Source of the DNA: CAYGAW01 sp964347945 | Lineage (GTDB): Bacteria; Chloroflexota; Anaerolineae; UBA7937; B3-Chlor | Assembly: GCA_964347945.1 (NCBI GenBank) | Contig: CAYGAW010000137.1 | Span: forward strand, 1-17,870 | Direction of reading: 5' to 3' | DNA length: 17,870 nt | Part shown: one piece after another, positions 1-6,695 of the stretch | Numbering within the stretch: the first letter of the stretch is position 1 | How the letters are laid out: each line of letters starts with the position of its first letter | Made by a program: the position numbers and the translations under genes | The notes under the pieces: generated by a model | Told to the model about the DNA's origin: nothing | The model's input: only the letters and a program-made list of their open reading frames with translations | The model's database searches: none

Positions 1-21
1 AGTGGTGAGAATTTGACTGAT
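1..21. repeat. Left terminal inverted repeat of the IS (partial)
   Basis: AGTGGTGA, four mismatched bases, then TTGACTGAT match the inverted right end (1816-1836). The expected outermost GGT lies before the window. TTGACT (13-18) could be the -35 of an inward transposase promoter, with GATAGT or ATAGTT near 34-40 as a weak -10; this is inference by analogy with IS1, whose promoter overlaps its left repeat. Confidence 0.75.
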
Positions 22-36
22 GAGGTATCTGCGGAT

Positions 37-46
37 AGTTCACCGG
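37..46 (+). repeat. 10-bp direct repeat, left copy, bracketing the passenger gene
   Basis: AGTTCACCGG is identical to 1080-1089 and in the same orientation. It sits just outside the 3' end of the kinase-like gene. The core ATAGTTCACC (35-44) is also identical to part of the right IS end (1824-1833), so it may be an internal copy of the IS tip rather than a target duplication. Confidence 0.6.
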
Positions 47-49
47 TCG

Positions 50-994
50 TTATGCCAGCGGCGTGTTGTGCAAAAACGTGAGCAGCCAATAGGGCACAGC
101 ATCCGCATATTCGGCGCGATAGGCATCGTCGGCGTGTTGGATGACCTGCCACCAACTCAACGCGCGACCTAAAGCAGCCAATTGATGCGTGATCGCCAGC
201 ACCTCATGTAACCGCGTCAATGGGGCGTAATCCGTCCAGCACTGCAAATACACATCCCGCAGCCGATCCAACGTGCGCGGATCATACCCAAGCGTGAACT
301 TGGCGTCGCGCAGCGCGATCAAAAGCGAGTAAAATGGGTGCGCAACGTAGCATTCGCCCCAATCGAAAAAGTGATAGTGTTCGCTCACGTTCCCCGTATG
401 AAAATCATCGTGCTGGATGGTTTCGGGCAGGTTGTAACCGGCCAACTGCGCGCATAACTGTCGCACGGTCGGCGCGAACGCGCGCAGCCGTTCCAGGTCC
501 GCCGCCGAAACGCCCTCCTCTTGCCCAACCAGCAGCGCGGGAGCATCGGCGATCAGGTCGTCGTACAGCGCCGGTAACCGGTCCAGCCGTCGATCCGGCA
601 CCCCCAGGCGGAGCAGTTCCTCCTGGTGGGGGATCATCTGCTGCTGTAAGGCGGCAAACCGGCGCAGCATCTCATCGGACAGGGTGGTGTCGCCATCGGC
701 CTGAATGCGGGCGCGCAGCATTGGCCCGGCGTCGGCCGTGAGCAACCAGTGGCGCGCCGTATCCATGGCCAGCACGCGCGGCACGCTGCCCGGCATCCAC
801 GAATCCAGCGCCGCCGCGAGCTGCGGTTCATGGGTAAAGGGCGCGCCGCAGGTCTTGAAGTAGTAGCGGTGTACATTGGTCAGCACGGCAAACACGGCGC
901 TGGCCTGACCGGTGCGAACCGGTTCGATGTGCTTCACGCGTTCGCCAAGCGGGTCTAGTTGGGCGGTTATCCACTGTGTGTAGGGTGTATCCAT
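50..994 (-). CDS. Aminoglycoside phosphotransferase (APH)/choline-kinase-like family protein, IS passenger
   Basis: The protein (314 aa from the ATG at 994) has a protein-kinase-like fold of the APH family (PF01636), which transfers phosphate from ATP to a small-molecule hydroxyl. Visible motifs: a lysine in YYFK (K47), expected to hold ATP; the catalytic loop HDDFHTGN (H195, D197, N202), matching HxDxxxxN; and FFDWGE (D211), the metal-binding Asp. The ATG at 994 is preceded by GAGGA four bases upstream. A longer reading from TTG at 1072 adds 26 residues but has no clear ribosome site and runs toward the direct repeat, so I prefer 994. The gene lies inside an IS1-family element, antisense to the transposase. 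The substrate is unknown. Antibiotic resistance is possible, but this family also phosphorylates sugars, choline and other metabolites, so resistance should not be assumed. Confidence 0.82.
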   Translation of the reverse strand: MDTPYTQWITAQLDPLGERVKHIEPVRTGQASAVFAVLTNVHRYYFKTCGAPFTHEPQLAAALDSWMPGSVPRVLAMDTARHWLLTADAGPMLRARIQADGDTTLSDEMLRRFAALQQQMIPHQEELLRLGVPDRRLDRLPALYDDLIADAPALLVGQEEGVSAADLERLRAFAPTVRQLCAQLAGYNLPETIQHDDFHTGNVSEHYHFFDWGECYVAHPFYSLLIALRDAKFTLGYDPRTLDRLRDVYLQCWTDYAPLTRLHEVLAITHQLAALGRALSWWQVIQHADDAYRAEYADAVPYWLLTFLHNTPLA

Positions 995-1079
995 CGCGTC
1001 CTCATCAGCTTCTGGGTATGCTGTGAACTCATGCAGAGGGTAGAATTTACCGGAAAAGGCACTCCAAGACAAACCACCA

Positions 1080-1089
1080 AGTTCACCGG
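1080..1089 (+). repeat. 10-bp direct repeat, right copy, bracketing the passenger gene
   Basis: AGTTCACCGG is identical to 37-46. It lies 12 bases before the transposase ATG and just beyond the longest possible 5' end of the kinase-like gene (1072). Joining 1-46 directly to 1090 onward would give a leader of about 60 bases from the IS tip to the transposase start, the spacing usual for IS1. Confidence 0.6.
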
Positions 1090-1101
1090 GAGCACCTTCT
1101 C

Positions 1102-1827
1102 ATGATACAAACGATTATAACGCATTCGCGCCCAAAATGCGGCAGCGACAACATGGTGAGAAGCGGACACGATTACAAAGGCGCACAGAAATACTATTGC
1201 CACGACTGCCAGAGCTACGGGACCTTGCAGGCGCAACGCGGCTATGATGAGCGGACGCGAAGCCAGGTCAAACGTGCCGTGCTGGAACGCATCAGTTTGC
1301 GGGGGGTAGAGCGCTTGTTTGGGTTGTCGCGGCGTACTGTGGCAGCATGGATTGCAGACTGGGCGGCGCAACTGCCGCCGCTGGAAACAACCTTGGCTGA
1401 CGCTCAATTGGATGAGGTGCTGGAACTGGATGAGTTGTGGTCGTTTGTCCTCAAGAAAACCAACAAGCGCTGGGTGTGGGTGGTGCTGTGCCGCCGCACC
1501 CGGCAGATTGTCGCCTATTTCATCGGTGACCGCAGTGAAGCGAGTTGTCTGCACCTCTGGCTGCGCATCCCGCGCGCCTACAAACGCTGCTACTCGTTCA
1601 GCGATTTCTGGGATACGTACCAGGCGGTTTTCGCCATCGACCGTCATCAATCGGTCGGCAAAGACAGCGGGGAAACCAACCATATCGAGCGTTGGTTCAA
1701 TAGCTTGCGTCAACGCCTGGCTCGGTTTGTTTGCAAAACCCTGTCCTTTTCCAAGTTGGATTGCTTTCATGAGGCCGTTTTTCGTCTATTCGTTCATCAC
1801 TACAATCTGGCCTGTATCAGTCAATAG
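1102..1827 (+). CDS. IS1-family transposase (single-ORF InsAB type)
   Basis: This 241-aa DDE transposase moves the surrounding element. It joins in one frame the two parts that are split in classic IS1: an N-terminal InsA-like zinc-ribbon (C13, then C33 and C36) with a helix-turn-helix near residues 64-84 (ISLRGVERLFGLSRRTV), and an InsB-like catalytic part. Likely catalytic residues are D110 (LDELWSF), D168 (FSDFWDTY) and E196 (NHIERWFNSLRQR), followed by the RLARFVCKT region typical of the family. The usual CPxC of the zinc ribbon reads RPKC here, so the first zinc ligand is missing (R10; H8 might substitute). The stop codon at 1825-1827 falls inside the right inverted repeat, normal for IS1. 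No frameshift or internal stop is seen, so the gene is probably intact. Confidence 0.93.
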   Translation: MIQTIITHSRPKCGSDNMVRSGHDYKGAQKYYCHDCQSYGTLQAQRGYDERTRSQVKRAVLERISLRGVERLFGLSRRTVAAWIADWAAQLPPLETTLADAQLDEVLELDELWSFVLKKTNKRWVWVVLCRRTRQIVAYFIGDRSEASCLHLWLRIPRAYKRCYSFSDFWDTYQAVFAIDRHQSVGKDSGETNHIERWFNSLRQRLARFVCKTLSFSKLDCFHEAVFRLFVHHYNLACISQ

Positions 1828-1839
1828 TTCACCACTACC
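1816..1839. repeat. Right terminal inverted repeat of the IS
   Basis: Read on the minus strand from 1839, GGTAGTGGTGAACTATTGAC continues into TGAT and matches bases 1-21 of the window at 17 of 21 positions. It overlaps the last codons and the stop of the transposase. The IS boundary at 1839 could be off by one base. Confidence 0.78.
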
Positions 1840-1920
1840 CTAGCCAGCACATTAATGACATATTCAATGTACCCATCGCCGCTGCCCTACTCCCACGCAG
1901 AGGGTGGCGGGAGTTCATAC

Positions 1921-1934
1921 GGAGGCATGATAGG
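1921..1934 (+). promoter_or_regulatory. Ribosome binding site and apparently mutated ancestral start codon of the CstB-like gene
   Basis: GGAGG (1921-1925) is followed after six bases by AGG (1932-1934), then in-frame codons for LFERIESEGLAHYSY, which look like the normal N-terminus of this family. A single T-to-G change from ATG would explain it. The nearby ATG at 1927 is in another frame and only one base from GGAGG. No ATG, GTG or TTG in frame lies between the IS end and 1962. Confidence 0.55.
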
Positions 1935-1961
1935 CTCTTCGAACGCATCGAGTCAGAGGGT

Positions 1962-3290
1962 TTGGCCCACTATTCCTACCTCATAGGTGATCAGACGGAG
2001 GCGATTGTCCTCGACCCGCGGCGCGATTGCGACGTCTACGTAGAAAAGGCGTATCAGGAGGGTATGCGCATTCGCCACATCTTGGAGACTCACCGCAACG
2101 AGGACTATGTCATCGGTTCGACGGAGTTGGCCTCTCGCACCGATGCGGACATCTGGCATGCCGACTCACACCTGGATTACAGGTACGGGCACGCTGTTGA
2201 GCATGGGCAGACGTGGAAGGCGGGACGCCTGGAGCTGCGAGCCATCCATTCGCCCGGGCACACCCTGGGCAGCAAGAGCTATTCTCTGCGCGCTCCCGAT
2301 GGAGCACCCTGGATGGTGTTCACGGGCGACACGCTTTTCGCGGGTGACGTGGGACGCGTCGATCTTCTCGGAATGGACCGGGCTGAGGAGATGGCTGCAC
2401 TTCTGTACGATACCATCTACGATAACTTGCTGCCGCTGGGCGATGAGGTCATTGTCTGTCCTGCTCATGGCGCCGGGTCGGCGTGTGGTAGTGCCATCGC
2501 TGACCGAGTGTGGACCACAATCGGACTGGAACGGCGAGTCAATCCGAAGCTGGAATATGCGGAGCAGAACGAGTTCGTCGCTGAGGTCGCGAGGGAGTTG
2601 GAGAGGCCACCCTACTTCACTCGAATGGAGGAGTACAACCTGGAACCACCGCCACTAGGTGCACTCCCTCTGCCTATGCCTCTGGCAGTGCAGGAGTTCG
2701 CGGAGAGGATGAAGGATGCCGTGGTTGTGGACACGAGGATGGAGCTGGGCTTCTCGTCGGCCCACGTTCCGGGGGCGTTGTCCATCTGGCTCGGCGGCGT
2801 GCCTGGCTTCGGCGGATGGTTCCTTCCCTATGACCAGCCCATCCTGCTGGTGAGCGAATGGGAGAACCCCATAGAGGCCACACGTTACCTCATCAGGATG
2901 GGGTACGACAAGCTGGCTGGCTACCTCTCGGGAGGGATGATATCCTGGCACACGGCAGGCCTGGAGAGCCAGTCCGTGAGGACCGTCACCGTGCAGCAGT
3001 TGTGCCGCCTCCTGGATGAGGGCGGGGAGACCTCGATCCTCGACGTACGCAGCGAGGAGGAAGTGGAGAAGGTTCGCATTCCTCATGCGCAGCACATCCA
3101 CGTCACGCAGCTGCCGAATCACCTCCAGGAGGTTCCCAGGGACCGCACGGTCTACATCTTCTGTGCAACCGACAAGCGCGCGATGCTGGCAGCCAGCCTG
3201 CTACAGCGTGAGGGTTGGGACAACGTGGTAGTGGTGCTGGGCGGACTGGCGGGGTGGAACTCGGTGACCTGTCCTCTTCAGTGGAATTGA
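1962..3290 (+). CDS. CstB-like persulfide dioxygenase / pseudo-rhodanese / rhodanese fusion (MBL-fold)
   Basis: This cytosolic three-domain protein (442 aa from TTG 1962) is inferred to oxidise low-molecular-weight persulfides to sulfite and use sulfane sulfur to make thiosulfate. Residues 1-200 are a metallo-beta-lactamase fold. The usual THxHxDH reads THRNEDY, but the three iron ligands known for ETHE1-type persulfide dioxygenases remain (H44, H100 in SPGHT, D123 in FTGDT), as does H169 in CPAHG. Residues ~245-335 form a rhodanese fold without cysteine (LLVSEWEN loop), and ~345-440 a second with the active loop CATDKRA (C401). This order and length match staphylococcal CstB (about 444 aa). 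Family-like codons (LFERIESEG) continue in frame upstream to 1932, where AGG stands in place of ATG, six bases after GGAGG. The true start is therefore uncertain and expression may be impaired. The IS ends about 90 bp upstream. Confidence 0.87.
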   Translation: MAHYSYLIGDQTEAIVLDPRRDCDVYVEKAYQEGMRIRHILETHRNEDYVIGSTELASRTDADIWHADSHLDYRYGHAVEHGQTWKAGRLELRAIHSPGHTLGSKSYSLRAPDGAPWMVFTGDTLFAGDVGRVDLLGMDRAEEMAALLYDTIYDNLLPLGDEVIVCPAHGAGSACGSAIADRVWTTIGLERRVNPKLEYAEQNEFVAEVARELERPPYFTRMEEYNLEPPPLGALPLPMPLAVQEFAERMKDAVVVDTRMELGFSSAHVPGALSIWLGGVPGFGGWFLPYDQPILLVSEWENPIEATRYLIRMGYDKLAGYLSGGMISWHTAGLESQSVRTVTVQQLCRLLDEGGETSILDVRSEEEVEKVRIPHAQHIHVTQLPNHLQEVPRDRTVYIFCATDKRAMLAASLLQREGWDNVVVVLGGLAGWNSVTCPLQWN

Positions 3291-3601
3291 CTTCTGCGCT
3301 CCGGTGTGAGCTGTTTTTGCTTTCCACGGTTCGCTCAGCCATCCGCCACGCCCGAAAAGTGAAGGTTTATGGGCGGACGGAGGGTGGCATAGCTCGGTCG
3401 TGTGCATCATCCCCAGCACTGGCGTCATATCGAGACCTGCGAGTACTATTAGCTTGGCCGGGGTGCACCGCTCACTGGGGGCCGTGAGCGCATTCATGCA
3501 GCCCGGGTGCGCCACCGATCCAAGAGAGCGCAGGCTGTGGCGGTTTCTCCGGCCCAGACTTGTCGACCGCCGTGAGTTGCGAGCCTGCTGGAGCCGGTAT
3601 T
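3291..3601. other. 311-bp intergenic stretch with small hairpins
   Basis: No gene is supported here. A weak terminator-like element follows the CstB-like gene: GCTC (3298-3301), a six-base loop, GAGC (3308-3311), then TGTTTTT (3312-3318). Further on there is a perfect 7-bp hairpin, CGCTCAC (3469-3475) with GTGAGCG (3484-3490), overlapping the 8-bp palindrome GGTGCACC (3462-3469). No convincing sigma-70 promoter was seen, so it is unclear whether the next gene has its own promoter. Confidence 0.45.
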
Positions 3602-4237
3602 GTGCATGATGAGACCGGGTTCAGAATCATCTTTCTGGCGCTATGCATGGGTCTATTCGCCATCAGATTCTACTACTACGCCAAGGTTCGACTGGCGGGT
3701 GAAAGCGTGTTGGTGAGCAGGCAAGCCATACAAACTCAGAGTAGCGGCATGCTCGCGTTGCGGGCCACGCTGTTCTTAGGTTTTGTGGTTGCTGTCATCA
3801 TCTACGCTGTCAAACCGGAGTGGATGCGATGGTTCATACTTCCGCTTCCCCCGTGGTTGCGTTGGGGTGGGGCGGTGTCGGGTCTGGTGAGTCTGGTTCT
3901 GCTGGTGTGGGTACAGCACACGCTGGGAAGGTACTGGTCCAGCGACCTTCAGCTCAGGGAGGAGCATGCCCTCGTCACGGGCGGACCTTATCGGTGGGTC
4001 AGGCATCCCATGTACGCGGTCACCTTCATGTTTCTCATTGCTCTGACCCTGGTGTCCGCGAACGCGCTCTTTGCGGTGGGCACCGTCCTGGCCCTACTAC
4101 TTCTATGGAGGCGTATAGACGACGAAGAGAGGATGATGGTGGCGCGCTTCGGCGACGATTACCGGAACTACACAAAGCAAAGCCGGGCGTTTGCTGCCGC
4201 GCGTCACCAGGGGTACAGACTAGCACGAAGGAGCTGA
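3602..4237 (+). CDS. Isoprenylcysteine carboxyl methyltransferase (ICMT/PEMT)-family membrane protein
   Basis: This integral membrane protein (211 aa) belongs to the broad family of small SAM-dependent methyltransferases that includes ICMT and phospholipid N-methyltransferases. The C-terminal signature is clear: LVTGGPYRWVRHPMY (about residues 124-138), then an E-rich helix IDDEER (172-177), FGDDY and YRNY near 183-190. Hydrophobic segments lie near residues 7-24, 54-70, 85-104 and 139-171. I chose GTG 3602 because GGAG (3590-3593) sits eight bases upstream. TTG 3560 would add 14 polar residues without a good ribosome site. Bacterial members lack prenylated protein substrates, so the methyl acceptor is unknown; lipids, isoprenoids or thiols are possible. 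It lies between the persulfide dioxygenase and three other same-strand genes, but gaps of more than 60 bp on both sides leave operon membership open. Confidence 0.85.
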   Translation: MHDETGFRIIFLALCMGLFAIRFYYYAKVRLAGESVLVSRQAIQTQSSGMLALRATLFLGFVVAVIIYAVKPEWMRWFILPLPPWLRWGGAVSGLVSLVLLVWVQHTLGRYWSSDLQLREEHALVTGGPYRWVRHPMYAVTFMFLIALTLVSANALFAVGTVLALLLLWRRIDDEERMMVARFGDDYRNYTKQSRAFAAARHQGYRLARRS

Positions 4238-4299
4238 GGAACCAAGCGCACGGAGCCAGACACCGGCCCGAATTGACATACGCATGAGTGGAGGGTGGG

Positions 4300-4755
4300 A
4301 TGGACAAGGTAATACACGAGCGAGCGCGTCTAGAGTGCGATGCTCATCGTGCCTTCGAGATGTTCACGGTCAACGAACTGGTCCAGCTGTGGCTCGCTCC
4401 GCTTGCAGAGATCGAGCCCCTCGTCGGGGGCAAGTACGAGCTCTTCTGGGATCCCGGTGATCGAGAGATCAACAGCACCATTGGGTGCAAGGTGACGGCG
4501 ATCGAGGGCGACAAGTTCCTTTGTTTCGAATGGAAGGGGCCAACCCAGTATCAGCACTTCATGAACGAGGCTGATCCTCTGACTCACGTGGTAGTCATCT
4601 TCGCGCCCTGCGATGATGGGCCCGTTCCCTGCACGGAAGCGCATCTCATCCACTCTGGCTGGAGGAGTTCAGCCGAATGGGAAGAGGCGCGGGAGTGGTT
4701 CGCAAGGGCCTGGGGTGCTGCGTTCAAGGAACTGGAGAATCAAGTCAATGAATAG
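4300..4755 (+). CDS. SRPBCC / AHSA1 (Hsp90 ATPase activator homologue 1-like) domain protein
   Basis: This soluble 151-aa protein is of the START-like SRPBCC superfamily, AHSA1 branch (PF08327): a helix-grip fold with a deep pocket for a hydrophobic ligand. The N-terminal pattern of a strand, then AHRAFEMFT and VQLWLAP (about residues 15-35), followed by VGGKYELFW and TAIEGDKFLCFEWKG, is characteristic, as is the C-terminal WEEAREWFARAWGAAFKEL helix, where this family often reads GW...L. The ATG at 4300 follows GGAGGGTGGG directly; a GTG at 4288 in the same frame is less likely. The protein has no catalytic motif and its ligand cannot be told from sequence. It starts 62 bp after the methyltransferase gene and could be co-transcribed with it. 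Confidence 0.82.
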   Translation: MDKVIHERARLECDAHRAFEMFTVNELVQLWLAPLAEIEPLVGGKYELFWDPGDREINSTIGCKVTAIEGDKFLCFEWKGPTQYQHFMNEADPLTHVVVIFAPCDDGPVPCTEAHLIHSGWRSSAEWEEAREWFARAWGAAFKELENQVNE

Positions 4756-4866
4756 TCGGGACCGAGTGGCATAGGGCGTTTGGGGTACTGGCAAGTGGAT
4801 GATGTGACCGCGGCGGTATGCACTATTGCTATTTGCTCGACGACGCGATAGCTGGAGGTAGGAGAA

Positions 4867-5196
4867 GTGATAGTTTCGACAACGCCGAACATTGAGGGAA
4901 AGAAGATCACCAAGTACTTAGGCTTGGTGAGTGGAGAGGCGATTCTGGGGGCCAATATCTTCAAAGACCTCTTCGCCGGGATACGGGACATAGTGGGAGG
5001 GAGGTCCGCGGAGTATGAAGAGGAGCTGAGGCAGGCCAAGCTCATCGCCATGCGGGAAATGGAGGAACAAGCAAGGGCGCTGGGTGGCAATGCCGTCGTG
5101 GGGGTCGACTTGGATTACGAAACGATCGGCATTGGCTCAGGAGGCAACATGCTGATGGTGAGCGCGAGCGGCACGGCTGTGCTTTACGAGGACTGA
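4867..5196 (+). CDS. YbjQ/UPF0145 family protein (DUF74, 'heavy-metal-binding' domain)
   Basis: This small soluble protein (109 aa) matches the YbjQ family in length and layout: the N-terminal MIVSTTPNIEGKKI strand, the GEAILGANIFKDLFAGIRDIVGGRS segment (about residues 23-47), a charged helix EYEEELRQAKLIAMREMEEQA, and the GGNAVVGVDLDYETIG strand with the SASGTAV end. Family members form pentamers; a metal-binding role is suggested by the family name but not shown. No cysteine cluster is visible here, so I would not assert metal binding. The GTG start at 4867 has a strong ribosome site (GGAGGTAGGAG). The preceding 111-bp gap shows no clear promoter or hairpin. Confidence 0.9.
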   Translation: MIVSTTPNIEGKKITKYLGLVSGEAILGANIFKDLFAGIRDIVGGRSAEYEEELRQAKLIAMREMEEQARALGGNAVVGVDLDYETIGIGSGGNMLMVSASGTAVLYED

Positions 5197-5297
5197 CGGG
5201 CGTTCACGCTGTCTTGGTTGCGCGGGCGTGGATCTTCCGCAGGGGTGGCTCGCGGCGTGGCAATATGCAGGCGCGGCCGAAAGAAGAAGGTGATTCC

Positions 5298-6695
5298 ATG
5301 AAGGAGTACAATCTGATCGTTGTCGGGTCAGGAGCCGGCATGAACGTGGCCTCGAACGCCATCCAGCTGGGGATGCGCGTGGCCGTGGTTGAGCACGGCC
5401 TTATGGGAGGGACGTGTTTGAATACCGGTTGCATACCCTCCAAGATCCTTCTCTACCCCGCGGATGTGATCAGGGAATTGGACGAAGCCAAGGCCATCGG
5501 TGTTGAAGGGACCATCACCAAGGTGGATTTTCCCCTGATGATGCAGCGCATGCGCATCTTCGTCGATGAAGATAGAGAGCAGATGGAGTCCAGCGTCGAT
5601 GCGGTGGCGGACCTGCGATGGTACCGGGAGACGGGCGAGTTCGTGGGCGACTACCAGTTGAAGGTTGGCAAGGAGACCATAACCGCTCCCAAGATAGTTA
5701 TCGCCTCGGGGGCGAGGGCGCTGGTGCCGCCCATAGAGGGGTTGGTCGAGACAGGCTACATCGACCACGTCTCCGTTCTTCAACTTGACGCTCCACCTGA
5801 GAGCCTGATCATCATTGGCGGAGGGTACATTGCCTGCGAGTATGGGCACTTCTTCTCGGCCCTGGGAACCAAGGTGACCCTTCTGGAGATGATGCCCCGC
5901 CTATTGTTGGGGGAGGACCCTGAGATATCCGAGATAGTGAAGAGGCGCTTCTCCAAGTATGCGGAGATCCACACCAACCATGAAGTCGTCAAGGTGGCAA
6001 AGAGGGGCGATCAGAAGGTGGTCACTGCGCTGAATCGCGAGGACGACCAGACCCGCGACTTCACGGCCAGCGAGGTCATGCTGGCGGCTGGGGTGCGGTC
6101 CGTTTCCGACCTGCTGAAGCCGGAAAAGACAGGCGTCGAGACCGATAAGCATGGCTGGATCAAGGTGAACGAATACCTGGAAACCACCAAGCCCGACATT
6201 TGGGCTCTGGGAGATGCGCTGGGCAGGCATATGTTCAGACACACGGCCAACTACGAGGCGCAAGTGGTGTGGATGAATGCTTTCACCGAACACAGACACC
6301 CGGTGGACTATCACGCTGTGCCCCATGCCGTCTACGGCTACCCGCAGGTGGGCGGGGTAGGCCTGACGGAGCAGCAGGCCAAGGCGGCTGGGTATGAGAT
6401 CCTCGTCGGCAGGGCCGAGTACATGGAGGTCACCAAGGGCTACGCCATGGGCGAGGAGGATGGTCTGGTGAAGGTGGTGGTGGAGCAAGGTACGGGACGA
6501 ATTCTGGGATGCCACATAGTGGGGTCCCACGCGGCGATCCTAGTGCAGCAGATAGTGTATCTCATGAATGCGGGTGAGCAGGACTACATCCCTCTGGCGG
6601 ACTCACAGGTCATTCACCCGGCGCTAAGTGAAGTCGTGATCAACGCCTTTGGGAACATGGCTCCGCCCGATTACGTGCACGAACATCATGGGTAA
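5298..6695 (+). CDS. FAD-dependent pyridine nucleotide-disulfide oxidoreductase (dihydrolipoamide dehydrogenase / mycothione reductase-like)
   Basis: This 465-aa homodimeric flavoenzyme type uses NAD(P)H and FAD to reduce a disulfide. Residues 5-20 form the FAD Rossmann motif (VVGSGAG). GGTCLNTGCIPSK (38-49) holds the redox pair C40/C45. A second Rossmann motif (IIGGGYIACEYG) marks NAD(P)H binding, then FAD contact WALGDA, and the C-terminal HPALSE (H440, E445) supplies the His-Glu pair. The ATG at 5298 follows AGAAGG with seven bases between; an upstream in-frame GTG at 5214 would add 28 Arg-rich residues and is unlikely. From memory, stretches such as HTANYEAQVV and HPALSEVV resemble mycothione reductase as much as lipoamide dehydrogenase. 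No 2-oxo acid dehydrogenase subunits are nearby. With the persulfide dioxygenase upstream, a low-molecular-weight thiol disulfide is a plausible substrate. Confidence 0.88.
   Translation: MKEYNLIVVGSGAGMNVASNAIQLGMRVAVVEHGLMGGTCLNTGCIPSKILLYPADVIRELDEAKAIGVEGTITKVDFPLMMQRMRIFVDEDREQMESSVDAVADLRWYRETGEFVGDYQLKVGKETITAPKIVIASGARALVPPIEGLVETGYIDHVSVLQLDAPPESLIIIGGGYIACEYGHFFSALGTKVTLLEMMPRLLLGEDPEISEIVKRRFSKYAEIHTNHEVVKVAKRGDQKVVTALNREDDQTRDFTASEVMLAAGVRSVSDLLKPEKTGVETDKHGWIKVNEYLETTKPDIWALGDALGRHMFRHTANYEAQVVWMNAFTEHRHPVDYHAVPHAVYGYPQVGGVGLTEQQAKAAGYEILVGRAEYMEVTKGYAMGEEDGLVKVVVEQGTGRILGCHIVGSHAAILVQQIVYLMNAGEQDYIPLADSQVIHPALSEVVINAFGNMAPPDYVHEHHG

Larger units (their letters stand above)
1..1839 (+). 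mobile_element. IS1-family insertion sequence carrying a passenger gene; left tip cut by the window edge
   Basis: The right end is an IS1-type tip reading GGTAGTGGTGAACTATTG on the minus strand (1839 leftward) and containing the transposase stop codon. Bases 1-21 match the minus-strand sequence of 1836-1816 at 17 of 21 positions (8 identical, 4 different, 9 identical), so the window begins inside the left inverted repeat and only about 3 terminal bases (GGT) are missing. The element would be about 1842 bp, long for IS1. It contains a plus-strand transposase (1102-1827) and a minus-strand kinase-like gene (50-994). An exact 10-bp direct repeat (37-46 and 1080-1089) brackets the second gene. 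Without one repeat plus the insert (1043 bp) the element would be about 0.8 kb, the usual IS1 size. The target-site duplication cannot be tested because the left flank is absent. Confidence 0.75.

Noticed and set aside
967..1770. Long open frame (267 aa) on the minus strand opposite the transposase
   Set aside because: It is the antisense shadow of the IS1 transposase, with no domain and a low-complexity His/Gln-rich sequence.
2044..2170. Reading the CstB-like protein as a dead metallo-hydrolase because HxHxDH is broken
   Set aside because: The residues retained are precisely those needed for a mononuclear-iron persulfide dioxygenase, so loss of the second metal site is expected rather than decay.
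5214..5297. Longer N-terminus of the disulfide reductase from GTG 5214
   Set aside because: The extra residues are Arg-rich and unlike the family; the ATG at 5298 has a ribosome site and starts just before the FAD-binding motif.
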